Assembly (NCBI GenBank): GCA_963678445.1
Contig: OY782877.1
Location: 1,674,001 to 1,738,000, forward strand
Reading direction: 5' to 3'
Origin: G963678445 sp963678445
GTDB taxonomy: Bacteria; Hydrogenedentota; Hydrogenedentia; Hydrogenedentales; G963678445
Length of the DNA stretch: 64,000 nucleotides
This document shows positions 1-8,745 of the stretch, one piece after another. The notes under the pieces were generated by a model. The model had not been told where the DNA came from. It did not search any database and worked only from the letters and a program-made list of their open reading frames with translations. Position 1 is the stretch's first letter, and the number at the start of each line of letters is the position of its first letter. A program made the position numbers and the translations under genes.

Positions 1-90
1 GCCAGGGCCACACCCAGGAAATATGATCCTTTCCATCCCTGACCACAGCAAAAATTTCGTTTTATGACAACTTTTCGGAGTTTCGTCACT
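1..90 (+). repeat. Dispersed intergenic repeat, copy 1 (cut by window edge)
   Basis: This matches the repeat family best seen at 30668-30784. It contains the block 'ccagggccacaccca', then 'ccctgaccacagc', an AT-rich 'atttcgttttatgac' block, and ends near 'cgtcac'. The left part lies outside the window. It sits between an unseen upstream gene and lpxD. Confidence 0.7.
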
Positions 91-113
91 AAAATAGGTT
101 TGCAAAGCCCCTC

Positions 114-145
114 AGGCTGCTTTTCAGGCTGAGCGGGCTTTCTTT
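114..145 (+). terminator. Probable Rho-independent terminator upstream of lpxD
   Basis: The arms AAAGCCC and GGGCTTT, reinforced by CTCAG/CTGAG, form a hairpin followed by a short T-rich stretch. It probably ends a plus-strand transcript entering from the left of the window. Confidence 0.55.
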
Positions 146-239
146 CCACCAACGGGTGTCGCGGGAGAACGATTTTCGGATGGAGTGTCACGTATAAGGA
201 CGCGGGGGGCGCGTCTGAACGCGGGAGAGCGTATTAAAT

Positions 240-1295
240 ATGGATATGACAGTAGGGCAGATTGCCCAATTGGTGGGGGGGGACGTTTTAGGGGATGCGG
301 AAACGCGTATCACGGGTGTAAATGGCATCCGGGAAGCACAGCCTGGAGAATTGACTTTTATCCGGGCGGCGCGCTATCAGCAGTATCTGGCGACGACAAA
401 GGCATCGGCGGTGCTGGTGTCAGATACGCCGGATGAGGCGGTAGACATTCCCATGATTCGCGTAAGTGCACCGGATTTGGCCTTTGCGCAGGTCTTGCAG
501 CATTGTTCGGAGGAACAGACGCAACATCCGGAAGGCATCCATGAGACGGCGGTTATGGGCAAAAACGTACAGCTTGGCGAGGGGGTGGCGTTGGATGCCC
601 ATGTGCGTATTGCTGATGACTGTGTCATTGGTGATGGTGTGGTTTTGTATGCGGGTGTCTATGTGGGACGGGGATGTGTAATCGGCGACAACACGGTGGT
701 GTATCCCAATGTCGTACTACGGGAAGAAACGGAGGTGGGGGCGCGTTGTGTCTTACATGCGGGCGCCAGCATTGGTAGTGACGGTTTTGGTTTTGCGCCG
801 CTTGGCGGACGCTGGATGAAGATACCGCAGGTGGGGCGGGTGGTGATTGGGGATGATGTGGAGGTGGGTGCAAACACGACGATTGATCGGGCGACGTTTG
901 GTATAACGCGGGTCGGCCAGGGTACGAAAATTGACAATCAGGTCCAGATTGGCCACAATGTGGAGCTAGGTGAGCATTGCGCCATTGCTGGCATGGTAGG
1001 TATCGCGGGTAGCGCTATAGTGGGGGACCACGTACGGGTAGGTGCTTCGGCGGGCATTGGTGGACATATTGATATTGGAGCGCATGCAACGATTGGCGCG
1101 CGTGCTGGTGTAAATAAATCGGTCAAACCAGAAAAGATTGTATCGGGCTTTCCAGCAGTCGACCATACTGTGCAACGTCGCATTATGGTTGCACAGCAAA
1201 AAACGCCGGAAATGTTACGACGAATAAGGCAACTGGAACGCAAGTTACAAGCGTTGGAAGAATTATTGAATGAGCAAGCAGCAGACCATAGCTGA
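240..1295 (+). CDS. lpxD: UDP-3-O-acylglucosamine N-acyltransferase LpxD
   Basis: LpxD adds the second acyl chain, from acyl-ACP, to UDP-3-O-acylglucosamine in lipid A synthesis in the cytoplasm. The 351-aa product is the usual family length. It has the N-terminal LpxD domain (about residues 1-95) and then a left-handed beta-helix of hexapeptide repeats with many [I/V]G[D/E]x[V/C] units. The conserved segment around 'IGHNVELGEH' carries the catalytic-type histidine. A C-terminal helix rich in R, L and E follows. The ATG at 240 lies 11 bases after GGGAGAG; an in-frame ATG at 246 is the alternative. Its end overlaps the lpxC-fabZ start by 26 bp, indicating coupled expression. Confidence 0.96.
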   Translation: MDMTVGQIAQLVGGDVLGDAETRITGVNGIREAQPGELTFIRAARYQQYLATTKASAVLVSDTPDEAVDIPMIRVSAPDLAFAQVLQHCSEEQTQHPEGIHETAVMGKNVQLGEGVALDAHVRIADDCVIGDGVVLYAGVYVGRGCVIGDNTVVYPNVVLREETEVGARCVLHAGASIGSDGFGFAPLGGRWMKIPQVGRVVIGDDVEVGANTTIDRATFGITRVGQGTKIDNQVQIGHNVELGEHCAIAGMVGIAGSAIVGDHVRVGASAGIGGHIDIGAHATIGARAGVNKSVKPEKIVSGFPAVDHTVQRRIMVAQQKTPEMLRRIRQLERKLQALEELLNEQAADHS

Positions 1296-2604
1296 ACCCG
1301 CTTCTTTTTCGGGGGTCGGCTTACATACAGGTAGTTTGACTACAGTTACGTTTAAACCGGCGCCACCGAATACGGGTATCGTCTTTTACCGGGTGGATTT
1401 GCCGGGGAAACCGGCGATCCCGGCGAACATCGATCATGTCGTGGATGTGTCGCGCGGCACTACGATCGGTATTGGCGAGGCCAAGGTGCACACGGTGGAG
1501 CATGGCATGGCGGCAATGCTGGGCCTGGGCATCGATAATATCATCATCGAACTGGATGCGGATGAGATTCCCAATGGCGATGGTAGTGCATTGCCTGTGA
1601 TGAACACGTTGTTGAAGGCGGGCATTGTGGAGCAGGATGCGGAGCGGGAATATATCACGGTGGATCGCCCGGTGTATTACCGACAGGATGATGTCACCTT
1701 GAACATCTTGCCGGCGGATGAATTGCGTGTGACGATGACGATTGCGTATGACCATGTCGCTATCGGCACGCAGTATGCCTCGTTTTCGGTAGATGAGGAG
1801 ACGTTCCGGGAACAGCTGGCGCCCGCGCGCACGTTCTGTTTTTTGCGCGAGGTGAAGATGTTGCAGGAAGCCGGCTTGATTATGGGGGGAAGCCTGGAAA
1901 GTGCGGTGGTGATCGGCGATGAAGCCATCTTGAATGATGACTTGCGCTTTCCGGATGAGTTTGTACGGCACAAAATTCTGGATCTGCTCGGTGATACGTA
2001 TCTTTTGGGGCGTCCCCTGAAGGGGCATATCATCGGTGTGAAGTGTGGGCATGAAAAGAATGTGATGTTCTCGCGGCAGATCAAAAAGATGTACAATGAG
2101 GGCCAACCGCAGCGTCCGTTACAGGACTATAAGGTCACGAAAAAACATAGTGAGGTGGCGTTGGATGTCAACAAGATCATGAAGATCTTGCCCCATCGTT
2201 ATCCCTTTTTGCTGGTAGACCGGATTGTGTCGTTTGAACCGATGAAACGGGTCACGGCGATTAAAAATGTCACCGTAAATGAGCCTTTTTTTCAGGGGCA
2301 TTGGCCTGATGTGCCTGTGATGCCTGGCGTGCTGATTCTGGAGGCCATGGCGCAGGCGAGTTCGGTGGTCATTTTTGGTGAGAACGGCGAACCGAATGGC
2401 CAACTGGCGTTTTTTATGGGCGTGGATCGGGCCAAGTTCCGCCGCACTGTCGTGCCGGGGGATCAACTAACGCTGGAAGCGGAAGTTGTCCATATACGTC
2501 ACAATGCCTGCAAGATTCGGGCGCGCGCTCTGGTGGATGATGTTGTAGCGGCTGAGGCGGTTATGACGTTTGGCCTGATGGATGCGGATACGGCTACGCG
2601 CTAG
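1270..2604 (+). CDS. lpxC-fabZ: Bifunctional LpxC deacetylase / FabZ 3-hydroxyacyl-ACP dehydratase
   Basis: This 444-aa fusion joins the committed step of lipid A synthesis (zinc-dependent deacetylation of UDP-3-O-acyl-GlcNAc) with FabZ, which dehydrates 3-hydroxyacyl-ACP for fatty acid synthesis. The LpxC part spans about residues 1-285, with HTVEH at 74-78 and HKILD at 234-238 giving the zinc ligands, and H253. The FabZ part spans about 293-444, with HRYPF, catalytic His344 in GHWPD and Glu358 in LILEAMAQ. Both modules keep their catalytic residues. The start lies inside lpxD, 9 bases after GGAAG. Fused LpxC-FabZ proteins are known from several Bacteroidetes- and PVC-related groups. Confidence 0.96.
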   Translation: MSKQQTIAEPASFSGVGLHTGSLTTVTFKPAPPNTGIVFYRVDLPGKPAIPANIDHVVDVSRGTTIGIGEAKVHTVEHGMAAMLGLGIDNIIIELDADEIPNGDGSALPVMNTLLKAGIVEQDAEREYITVDRPVYYRQDDVTLNILPADELRVTMTIAYDHVAIGTQYASFSVDEETFREQLAPARTFCFLREVKMLQEAGLIMGGSLESAVVIGDEAILNDDLRFPDEFVRHKILDLLGDTYLLGRPLKGHIIGVKCGHEKNVMFSRQIKKMYNEGQPQRPLQDYKVTKKHSEVALDVNKIMKILPHRYPFLLVDRIVSFEPMKRVTAIKNVTVNEPFFQGHWPDVPVMPGVLILEAMAQASSVVIFGENGEPNGQLAFFMGVDRAKFRRTVVPGDQLTLEAEVVHIRHNACKIRARALVDDVVAAEAVMTFGLMDADTATR

Positions 2605-2675
2605 TGGTCCAGCGACCACAAGCAAGTAGCCAGCGACACAAACAATGTCTATGGTCCTTGCCATCCCTGGCTACA
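2604..2675 (+). repeat. Dispersed intergenic repeat, copy 2 (abuts lpxC-fabZ stop)
   Basis: It begins directly at the lpxC-fabZ stop codon with the palindromic block ggtccagcgacc and continues to 'ggtccttgccatccctgg'. The right, AT-rich half is diverged. Confidence 0.65.
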
Positions 2676-2741
2676 TTTAAATTTATTTTTATCCCTCGTT
2701 CCTACGATCGCTTTGTAGGAATAAGTATGAAATCCTCGTTT

Positions 2742-2782
2742 AATCGGGCGTACTACCTAGGGTAGTGCGCCCGATTTTTTCA
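2742..2782 (+). terminator. Strong Rho-independent terminator after lpxC-fabZ
   Basis: A near-perfect 16-bp stem is made of AATCGGGCG/CGCCCGATT plus ACTACC/GGTAGT with one mismatch and a tiny TAG loop. A run of T follows at 2774-2780. It closes the lpxD-lpxC-fabZ transcript. Confidence 0.9.
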
Positions 2783-2799
2783 TTTTTATCTGTTCGCAC

Positions 2800-2828
2800 T
2801 TGCGTTCCCACGAAAAAATAGCTACAGT
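2800..2828 (+). promoter_or_regulatory. Possible sigma70-type promoter for comM
   Basis: TTGCGT at 2800-2805 and TACAGT at 2823-2828 are 17 bp apart, just after the lpxC-fabZ terminator and about 120 bp before comM. The match is moderate and the call rests on sequence alone. Confidence 0.4.
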
Positions 2829-2947
2829 GAGCAGGACTGTATTGGGGTTTGCGCCTGTAAAAGACCTTACTTGAAGCGGATGTCCATAAGGACTATGATT
2901 ATGAATGTAACAGGTGAGGGGAGCAGTCTTGGGAGGATGCTTTACAG

Positions 2948-4483
2948 ATGTTGGCTCGGGTCCGATCGTGTGCGGTATGGGGAATTGACGCGGTTCCACT
3001 GGCGGTAGAAGTGGACGTAAGTCCAGGTCTGAACAAGGTTCGTATGGTCGGCCTGCCCGATGCTGCGGTAAAGGAAAGTGAAGAACGGGTGGGCTCTGCC
3101 ATCCGTAATTCCGGCTTTCGTCCTCCCCGCGGTAATGTCGTTATCAATTTGGCGCCGGCCGATATCCGTAAAGAGGGAAGTGCGCTGGATTTGCCTATTG
3201 CCTTGGGTATGCTGGCAGGTAGTGAACAACTCTCGGGAATGAAGGTGGCGGATTATGCTTTGGTGGGGGAATTGGCGCTGGATGGTTCGATACGTCCGGT
3301 CATTGGCGCGCTTTCCATGGCGCTGTGTGCTCGCAAGCGAAAACTGCGGGGCATCCTGGTGCCTGGTGAAAATGCCGACGAGGCGGGGGTGGTGCAGGGG
3401 GTTGAAATCATTCCGGTGCATCATTTGCAGGAAGCGGTGGCGTTTATGGAGGGGACGTTGCCTATTGAACCTTATGTGACGGATGTGGCGGCTTTCTTTG
3501 CGGCGGCGGCGGCCGAGGGACCGGACTTGAATGAGGTGAAGGGACAGGCGCATGTGAAGCGTGCGTTGACGGTGGCGGCGGCGGGCGGACACAATATTTT
3601 GATGATAGGCCCGCCTGGTACGGGAAAAAGTATGCTGGCGGCGCGTTTGCCGGGCATCTTACCACGTATGACTTTTGAGGAGGCGCTTGAGGCGACGCGT
3701 ATTTATAGTGTTTCGCCGGGCATATCACGACGTGATTCCCTCATTGTACGGCGTCCCTTTCGCACACCGCACCATACGGCTACAACGGTCAGTATCGCAG
3801 GCGGTGGACATGGCCCCATGGCACATCCGGGTGAAGTGAGTCTTGCCCATAATGGGGTGCTGTTCCTGGATGAACTTCCTGAATTCAATCGGGCGGCGCT
3901 GGAAGTGCTGCGCCAGCCGCTTGAAGAGGGTTTGGTGCATATTCGACGCGCCAACTATGCTGTCACGTACCCCAGTCGATTTATGCTGGTGGTGGCGATG
4001 AATCCCTGCCCGTGTGGCTGCCGTACCGATCCGCGTCGCCTCTGCCGATGTAGTCATGGCGAAGTGCAACGGTATATGAGTCGTCTGTCGGGACCGCTTT
4101 TGGACAGGATCGATATCCATGTGGATGTGCCTGCGCTTTCGTTTGAGGAATTGACCAATACGCAGCCCAGCGGCCCGAGTACTGCGGATGTACGTGCACA
4201 GGTACAGGCGGCACGTGACCGTCAACGCAAACGGTATGAGAACCAATATGGCTGTAATGCGCATCTGGATAGTAAAGCTGTGCGGCGGTATTGTGAAATG
4301 ACGCCGGGCGCAAACAAAATATTGGCTTCGGCCCTGGAACGCCTTGGACTTAGTGCGCGTGCTTATGACAAGATATTGCGACTGGCGCGAACGTTGGCGG
4401 ATCTGGAGGATGCAGATAGCATTGCGGAACCACATGTTGCCGAAGCGGTGCAATATCGCTCGCTCGATCTCTCGCTACCATAG
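2948..4483 (+). CDS. comM: YifB/ComM family magnesium-chelatase-like AAA ATPase
   Basis: Members of this family are hexameric helicases that promote branch migration during natural transformation; the role here is inferred from the family. The 511-aa length is typical. It has the N-terminal Lon/ChlI-like domain (about 1-170), Walker A GPPGTGKS at 221-228, Walker B in 'LFLDELPEF', the zinc-type 'MNPCPCG' cysteine cluster with further Cys in 'CRTDPRRLCRCSH', and the C-terminal Mg-chelatase domain. GGGAGG lies 11 bases before the ATG. It stands alone behind its own putative promoter. Confidence 0.93.
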   Translation: MLARVRSCAVWGIDAVPLAVEVDVSPGLNKVRMVGLPDAAVKESEERVGSAIRNSGFRPPRGNVVINLAPADIRKEGSALDLPIALGMLAGSEQLSGMKVADYALVGELALDGSIRPVIGALSMALCARKRKLRGILVPGENADEAGVVQGVEIIPVHHLQEAVAFMEGTLPIEPYVTDVAAFFAAAAAEGPDLNEVKGQAHVKRALTVAAAGGHNILMIGPPGTGKSMLAARLPGILPRMTFEEALEATRIYSVSPGISRRDSLIVRRPFRTPHHTATTVSIAGGGHGPMAHPGEVSLAHNGVLFLDELPEFNRAALEVLRQPLEEGLVHIRRANYAVTYPSRFMLVVAMNPCPCGCRTDPRRLCRCSHGEVQRYMSRLSGPLLDRIDIHVDVPALSFEELTNTQPSGPSTADVRAQVQAARDRQRKRYENQYGCNAHLDSKAVRRYCEMTPGANKILASALERLGLSARAYDKILRLARTLADLEDADSIAEPHVAEAVQYRSLDLSLP

Positions 4484-4622
4484 CAGCGTGGGTACACGAT
4501 TCGGCTTCGCCATCCCTCTATCCATAGGCAAGCAGTCGGCATTGCTTCCTCTTGAGATGTTCCTCCGCAGCAATGCAAAAATCGGTTTTTATTGCAGTTT
4601 TCGATTTTTAAGGTGCTAAAAA

Positions 4623-6947
4623 ATGTTTAAACGATTGTTTCTGCTGTTGGCTGTCTTGAGCAGTGTTATGATGCCGCTCGGGGCACAGGATGTAAGTGAT
4701 GCGGGCTTCTATGCGGCATTGCGGGGTGTGGGTAACACGATGCGGCTTTTATGTGTAGCAGCACGTCCCGGAGAAGCAGATCTTGATACCTTGGCGCTGT
4801 ATTCGCTGCGCTATGGGGTAGAAGCAGGGGTGCTCTACATGACGAACCAAGGGGCTGAAGAGCCCCCCGTCTGGATGCCGGAGTGGCGGAATTGTTTGCA
4901 TCTGACGACGCAAAAATCCTATGCCCCACCGGAGGAGATTTTGGCGGCCTGGAGAAATGATGCTGCCGTGGAACGTCTGGTGGAAGTATTGCGCACCTGG
5001 CGTCCGCAGGTTGTGGTGTCGCCTTATCCCAAAGAGGGGGCTACGGGCCGTGGAGACGCTACGCATACCCTGCTTATGGAAGCGGTAGCGGCAGCTGGAA
5101 ATCCTGTGCGTTTTTCAAAACAGATTGACAGGGGACTGCACACATGGCAGGTGTCCCGGGTTTTCCAGCGTAGCACAGAAGAGGGAAAAGTAGCAGGCAT
5201 GGTCTGCGTAAATCCCTACACGTTGATTCCACATGCCGGAAAAACGTATGCGGAGTGGACAGGGGTAAAAAACCTTGCCGATACCCAGCTGCGTTTCTAC
5301 CGAAAAGCTTTGGATATGCCGGTACCTGTCGGCTGGACTGGCTCTACAATGGGAGCGCAGTGCGGTCCTTTTTTTGAGGGGGTGGCGCATATCAATGATG
5401 AGCAATGGATTGATTTGAGCCAGAACACCGCGCAATGTGAGGTTGTACTGCCTACGCTTTTTGAACAGGTGCGCCGCGCGGCATTACATCGAGGACGTTC
5501 GCCGGAGACGGATGCTGCATGGAAACGCCTCAATCATGCTGCTGTTTGCGCTGCGCAGGTACGCCTGGAGCAGCACATAAGTGCAACGCGCATTGCACCG
5601 GGACAGGAAGTAAGCATCACGGCGCGTCTGCAGGATTTTGGTCTGCCAGAGGTAACGGCGGCGACCCTTTATATAGCGCCTGAGCCGGGTTATTATGTGC
5701 CGGAATTCCAACAAATGCGTTTGCGTTGGTTGCCTGAAAAGCATGAATCGGAGGAATCTCCTGCGCAATACACTACGGCCACGTTTACATTTACCGTGCC
5801 GGAACATTTCAAACCCAATGTGAAGCCGGGGCAAACTGACCATGTCGCGTGGTGTGGTGCGCCGCAGATGTATCTCGTGGCGGAATTGACCTGCCGCAAA
5901 CAAAATCTGGAAATACGGAGGCCGTTATTCTTTGATATAGCCCCTAAAATTGAGGTGTGCTTTCTGGATGCTCCTTATTTTATCGCTACGCAAAAGGCAA
6001 AACCTGTTGAGGTAACCGTTGCGTTGACGTACCATGGGACGCAGCCGACGGCAACGCCGCTGCTGCTCACCGCACCGGAGGGTTGGGGATTTACGAGTCC
6101 GCAACCTACTTTTGAATTCACGCATGCAAATGAACAGCAGGTGGTTGTATTGTCTCTTACTCCGCCTGCCAATCTGGCGGTGGACCGCTACACGATAGGC
6201 GCTATGCTCCCCGGCATGCCTGCTCCCGCTGAAGCCCTTGTGCAAGCACGGGAACTGCAGTTCTCTGAAAAAATACGGGTTGGCTTTTTGGGTAAAACGG
6301 ATGGGGAACTCAACGCTGCATTGCGTGCCATTGGGGTGACGTATGCTCCATTAACGTTGGTGGATTTTGCTCCGGAACGTCTGGACGCTTTTAGCCATAT
6401 CGTCGTCGATGCCAATGCATACGGAACGGTGTCGGCATTGAAATATAATGCGGACGCGTTGAATGACTATGTGGAACGGGGCGGAAAGTTACTCATTGCT
6501 GGACAGCGTCCGGAATATTGGCAGCCGGAATACGCACCCTATCCACTTGCCCTAACACAAGAGTCGGTTCGCTTCGGTACGCTTTCGGCAGTCCCCCTTC
6601 AAGCCGTCGCTGCGGTTGTCTTTCCTGCACCAATGCATGTCGAAATCAACGAGGAAGAGGAAACGGCGCAGAAAACGATGCTGAGGGGGCTGATCGGAAT
6701 GACGGTTGGCAGGGACGCCTTTCGGGCAAAGCAACACTATCCTGCTGTTTCCTGGGATGATGCCTATACGCCTTTGGCTATCGCGGACACCCTTGAAGGC
6801 GCGTCTACCTTTGCCATAACGTTGCTCGCACGCCATGGGAAAGGCCTCTACCTTTATTCAGCATTAAACTGGGGCGAAGCATTGCAAGATCTCCGCCCCA
6901 GCGCACTTTCGTTACTGGCATCTTTTTTCAGCTTGCCAGTTCATTAA
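4623..6947 (+). CDS. Secreted PIG-L/LmbE-like protein with degenerate active site and GATase1-like tail
   Basis: The 774-aa product starts with a signal peptide (about 1-21). Residues about 35-260 have the fold pattern of PIG-L/LmbE zinc deacetylases (VLYMTNQG, RPQVVVSPYP). The hallmark AHPDDE, however, reads ARPGEA at 47-52, and the HxDH region reads RGDATH at 143-148, so the metal site looks broken. The middle (about 300-560) looks like beta-sandwich/NEW3-type modules. The C-terminus (about 575-770), with 'YVERGGKLLIAG', resembles a type-1 glutamine-amidotransferase-like fold. Related deacetylases act on N-acetylated sugars; a catalytic role here is doubtful. It may be a carbohydrate-binding or non-hydrolytic surface protein. 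Confidence 0.72.
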   Translation: MFKRLFLLLAVLSSVMMPLGAQDVSDAGFYAALRGVGNTMRLLCVAARPGEADLDTLALYSLRYGVEAGVLYMTNQGAEEPPVWMPEWRNCLHLTTQKSYAPPEEILAAWRNDAAVERLVEVLRTWRPQVVVSPYPKEGATGRGDATHTLLMEAVAAAGNPVRFSKQIDRGLHTWQVSRVFQRSTEEGKVAGMVCVNPYTLIPHAGKTYAEWTGVKNLADTQLRFYRKALDMPVPVGWTGSTMGAQCGPFFEGVAHINDEQWIDLSQNTAQCEVVLPTLFEQVRRAALHRGRSPETDAAWKRLNHAAVCAAQVRLEQHISATRIAPGQEVSITARLQDFGLPEVTAATLYIAPEPGYYVPEFQQMRLRWLPEKHESEESPAQYTTATFTFTVPEHFKPNVKPGQTDHVAWCGAPQMYLVAELTCRKQNLEIRRPLFFDIAPKIEVCFLDAPYFIATQKAKPVEVTVALTYHGTQPTATPLLLTAPEGWGFTSPQPTFEFTHANEQQVVVLSLTPPANLAVDRYTIGAMLPGMPAPAEALVQARELQFSEKIRVGFLGKTDGELNAALRAIGVTYAPLTLVDFAPERLDAFSHIVVDANAYGTVSALKYNADALNDYVERGGKLLIAGQRPEYWQPEYAPYPLALTQESVRFGTLSAVPLQAVAAVVFPAPMHVEINEEEETAQKTMLRGLIGMTVGRDAFRAKQHYPAVSWDDAYTPLAIADTLEGASTFAITLLARHGKGLYLYSALNWGEALQDLRPSALSLLASFFSLPVH

Positions 6948-6968
6948 GAACACGCCTATACAGCATGT

Positions 6969-7793
6969 TTATACATGTTTAAGGTAGGTGTTTTTGATGC
7001 GTTTGATGAAGCGCTGTTGATCGGTAGCCCAGAGCTCATCTGAAAAGATCTCTACTTCGATAGGGCCTCGGAAACCGACATCTTCCACCCAGCCGCGAAT
7101 TTGGCGAAGAGGGATACACCCATCGCCCATGAGACCACGATCGTTCAGCAGATCGCGGGTGGGGGTGCGCCAGTCGCAAACGTGGAAGGCGAGAATGCTG
7201 TTTCCGGCCCGTTGTATCTCCGCCTTGAGGAAAGGGTCCCACCAAGTGTGATACACATCGACCGCGACGCCCACCCAGGGGCTGTTAAGCGCCATCACCA
7301 TATTGTTGGCCTGCTCGAGCGTGTTGACCGCCGAACGGGAATCGGCGTACATCGGGTGCAGGGGTTCGATAGCCAGTTTGACGCCTGCTGCTTTGGCGTG
7401 GGGAATTATGGCATGTATGCCGTCGAGAATCTGCTGACGCGCAACGGGCAATTCCATTCCCGGCACAGCACCGCAAACGAGCACAACATGGGGTGCGCCG
7501 ATTTCGGCAGCTTCGTCGATGATACGCCGGTTTTCATTGCGCGCTTCCTCGCGATCCATGCCACTGGTGGCGGGGAAGAAACCACCACGGCAAAGACTGG
7601 TAACCTTGAGGCCGGAGGCCTGCAACATCTGCGCTGCTTTTTTCGTGCCGTACGGCTCCATATGCTGACGCCACACGGTGATGTGGGGAATCCCTGCTTC
7701 GCAGTACTCGTGAATAGCTTCTTCCAACGATAACGGCTTCGTTGTCATCGTGTGTACGCATAAGCGTGTGCAGTCTTGTAGTTTTTCAGTCAT
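6969..7793 (-). CDS. Sugar phosphate isomerase/epimerase family TIM barrel
   Basis: This 274-aa protein belongs to the xylose-isomerase-like (AP endonuclease 2) family. The four expected metal ligands are visible: Glu143 in AIEPLHP, Asp179 in VDVYH, His204 in FHVCDW and Glu248 in EVEIF. A probable substrate-binding pair is His181 and Arg209. The exact sugar is unknown. Its start overlaps the end of the upstream DMT transporter gene by 8 bp, so the two are likely co-transcribed, perhaps for uptake and isomerisation of one compound. It converges with the PIG-L-like gene with only 21 bp between. Confidence 0.85.
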   Translation of the reverse strand: MTEKLQDCTRLCVHTMTTKPLSLEEAIHEYCEAGIPHITVWRQHMEPYGTKKAAQMLQASGLKVTSLCRGGFFPATSGMDREEARNENRRIIDEAAEIGAPHVVLVCGAVPGMELPVARQQILDGIHAIIPHAKAAGVKLAIEPLHPMYADSRSAVNTLEQANNMVMALNSPWVGVAVDVYHTWWDPFLKAEIQRAGNSILAFHVCDWRTPTRDLLNDRGLMGDGCIPLRQIRGWVEDVGFRGPIEVEIFSDELWATDQQRFIKRIKNTYLKHV

Positions 7794-8697
7794 GTTTGGG
7801 GACCTCGGTGGGTTTACTTCCGCGTTGTGCTAAAACAATACCAATAACAACCACGACACCACCTGCGATTTGCGCAGCACTAAGGTGTTGATGCAATAAA
7901 TACCATCCGGCAACGGCGGTTACAACGGGTTGAATTAGTAGGGTAACAGATGAAAAAGACGCGGGCAAGCGTTTCATCCCTTGCACGATGAGTCCTTGTC
8001 CAGCCAGATGACAGAGCCAGGCCAGCCCCAGCAGCATCCATAAACCAAATACCCAGGAAGGACCGGTCCAGTAAAAAGACTCCCCTGAAAGCAACGTGGC
8101 GACGGCTAAAAACAGCCCGCCAACACATGCCGTTGCAGTCATCAGGGTGGTGGTGGAATACTGTCCGCGAAAATGTTTTATGCCAAGCTGGTAGCCGGAA
8201 TAGAATATCGCCGCGCCAATGCTCAACAGATCGCCCAGCATCCCTTCCGGACGCAATTGAAAGCTGACGCCCATAAGCAGGATTGCGCCCAAAAGCGCGG
8301 TAAGCAACCCCAGGATAAAGACCTTTGAAATATGTTCATCAAAGAAGCGCCACGCAAACAGGGTGACAAAAATAGGCGCAAGATTGCCCAACAGGGTGGC
8401 GTTGGCAACTGTGGTGTGGTGGATGGAATGATGCCAGAGCCAGGTGTCTATGCCAAAAAAAAGACCGGGCCACAGCAAGCCCCACGTATATTTGGGATGC
8501 CGTTGAAACTCTCGCACATGGCTCGTATGTTCTTTTCCCAACAGGAGCAACAGGAAGGGCAGGCCAAGCGCCAGACGGTAAAAAGCTGTGGCCGTCGGCC
8601 CTACCGGGCTCAGCTTTACAAATATGGCTGAAAAGCCAATGATAAATGCCCCCGTTACAAGGGCAAGAAGTGCTTTTTTGGATGGATGTTGATGCAT
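7786..8697 (-). CDS. EamA/DMT-superfamily transporter
   Basis: The 303-aa protein has about ten hydrophobic helices in two EamA repeats. The first begins 'LALVTGAFIIGFSAIFVKL' and the second runs near residues 155-290. It ends in a basic cytoplasmic tail. Family members export or import small metabolites; the substrate cannot be read from the sequence. It is the first gene of a two-gene operon with the sugar isomerase. Confidence 0.88.
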   Translation of the reverse strand: MHQHPSKKALLALVTGAFIIGFSAIFVKLSPVGPTATAFYRLALGLPFLLLLLGKEHTSHVREFQRHPKYTWGLLWPGLFFGIDTWLWHHSIHHTTVANATLLGNLAPIFVTLFAWRFFDEHISKVFILGLLTALLGAILLMGVSFQLRPEGMLGDLLSIGAAIFYSGYQLGIKHFRGQYSTTTLMTATACVGGLFLAVATLLSGESFYWTGPSWVFGLWMLLGLAWLCHLAGQGLIVQGMKRLPASFSSVTLLIQPVVTAVAGWYLLHQHLSAAQIAGGVVVVIGIVLAQRGSKPTEVPKHD

Positions 8698-8745
8698 GCT
8701 ATAGAAAATTTCTCAAAGGACTTTAACCAGGTTGCATTAAGGAGC

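Noticed and set aside
1270..2604. LpxC-FabZ as a sequencing artefact joining two genes
   Set aside because: Both modules are complete with active-site residues, the linker is short, and such fusions are established in other lineages.
4578..4615. Possible further copy of the dispersed repeat before the PIG-L-like gene
   Set aside because: Only 'ccgcagcaa' and the AT-rich block are loosely similar; it is better explained as an AT-rich hairpin.
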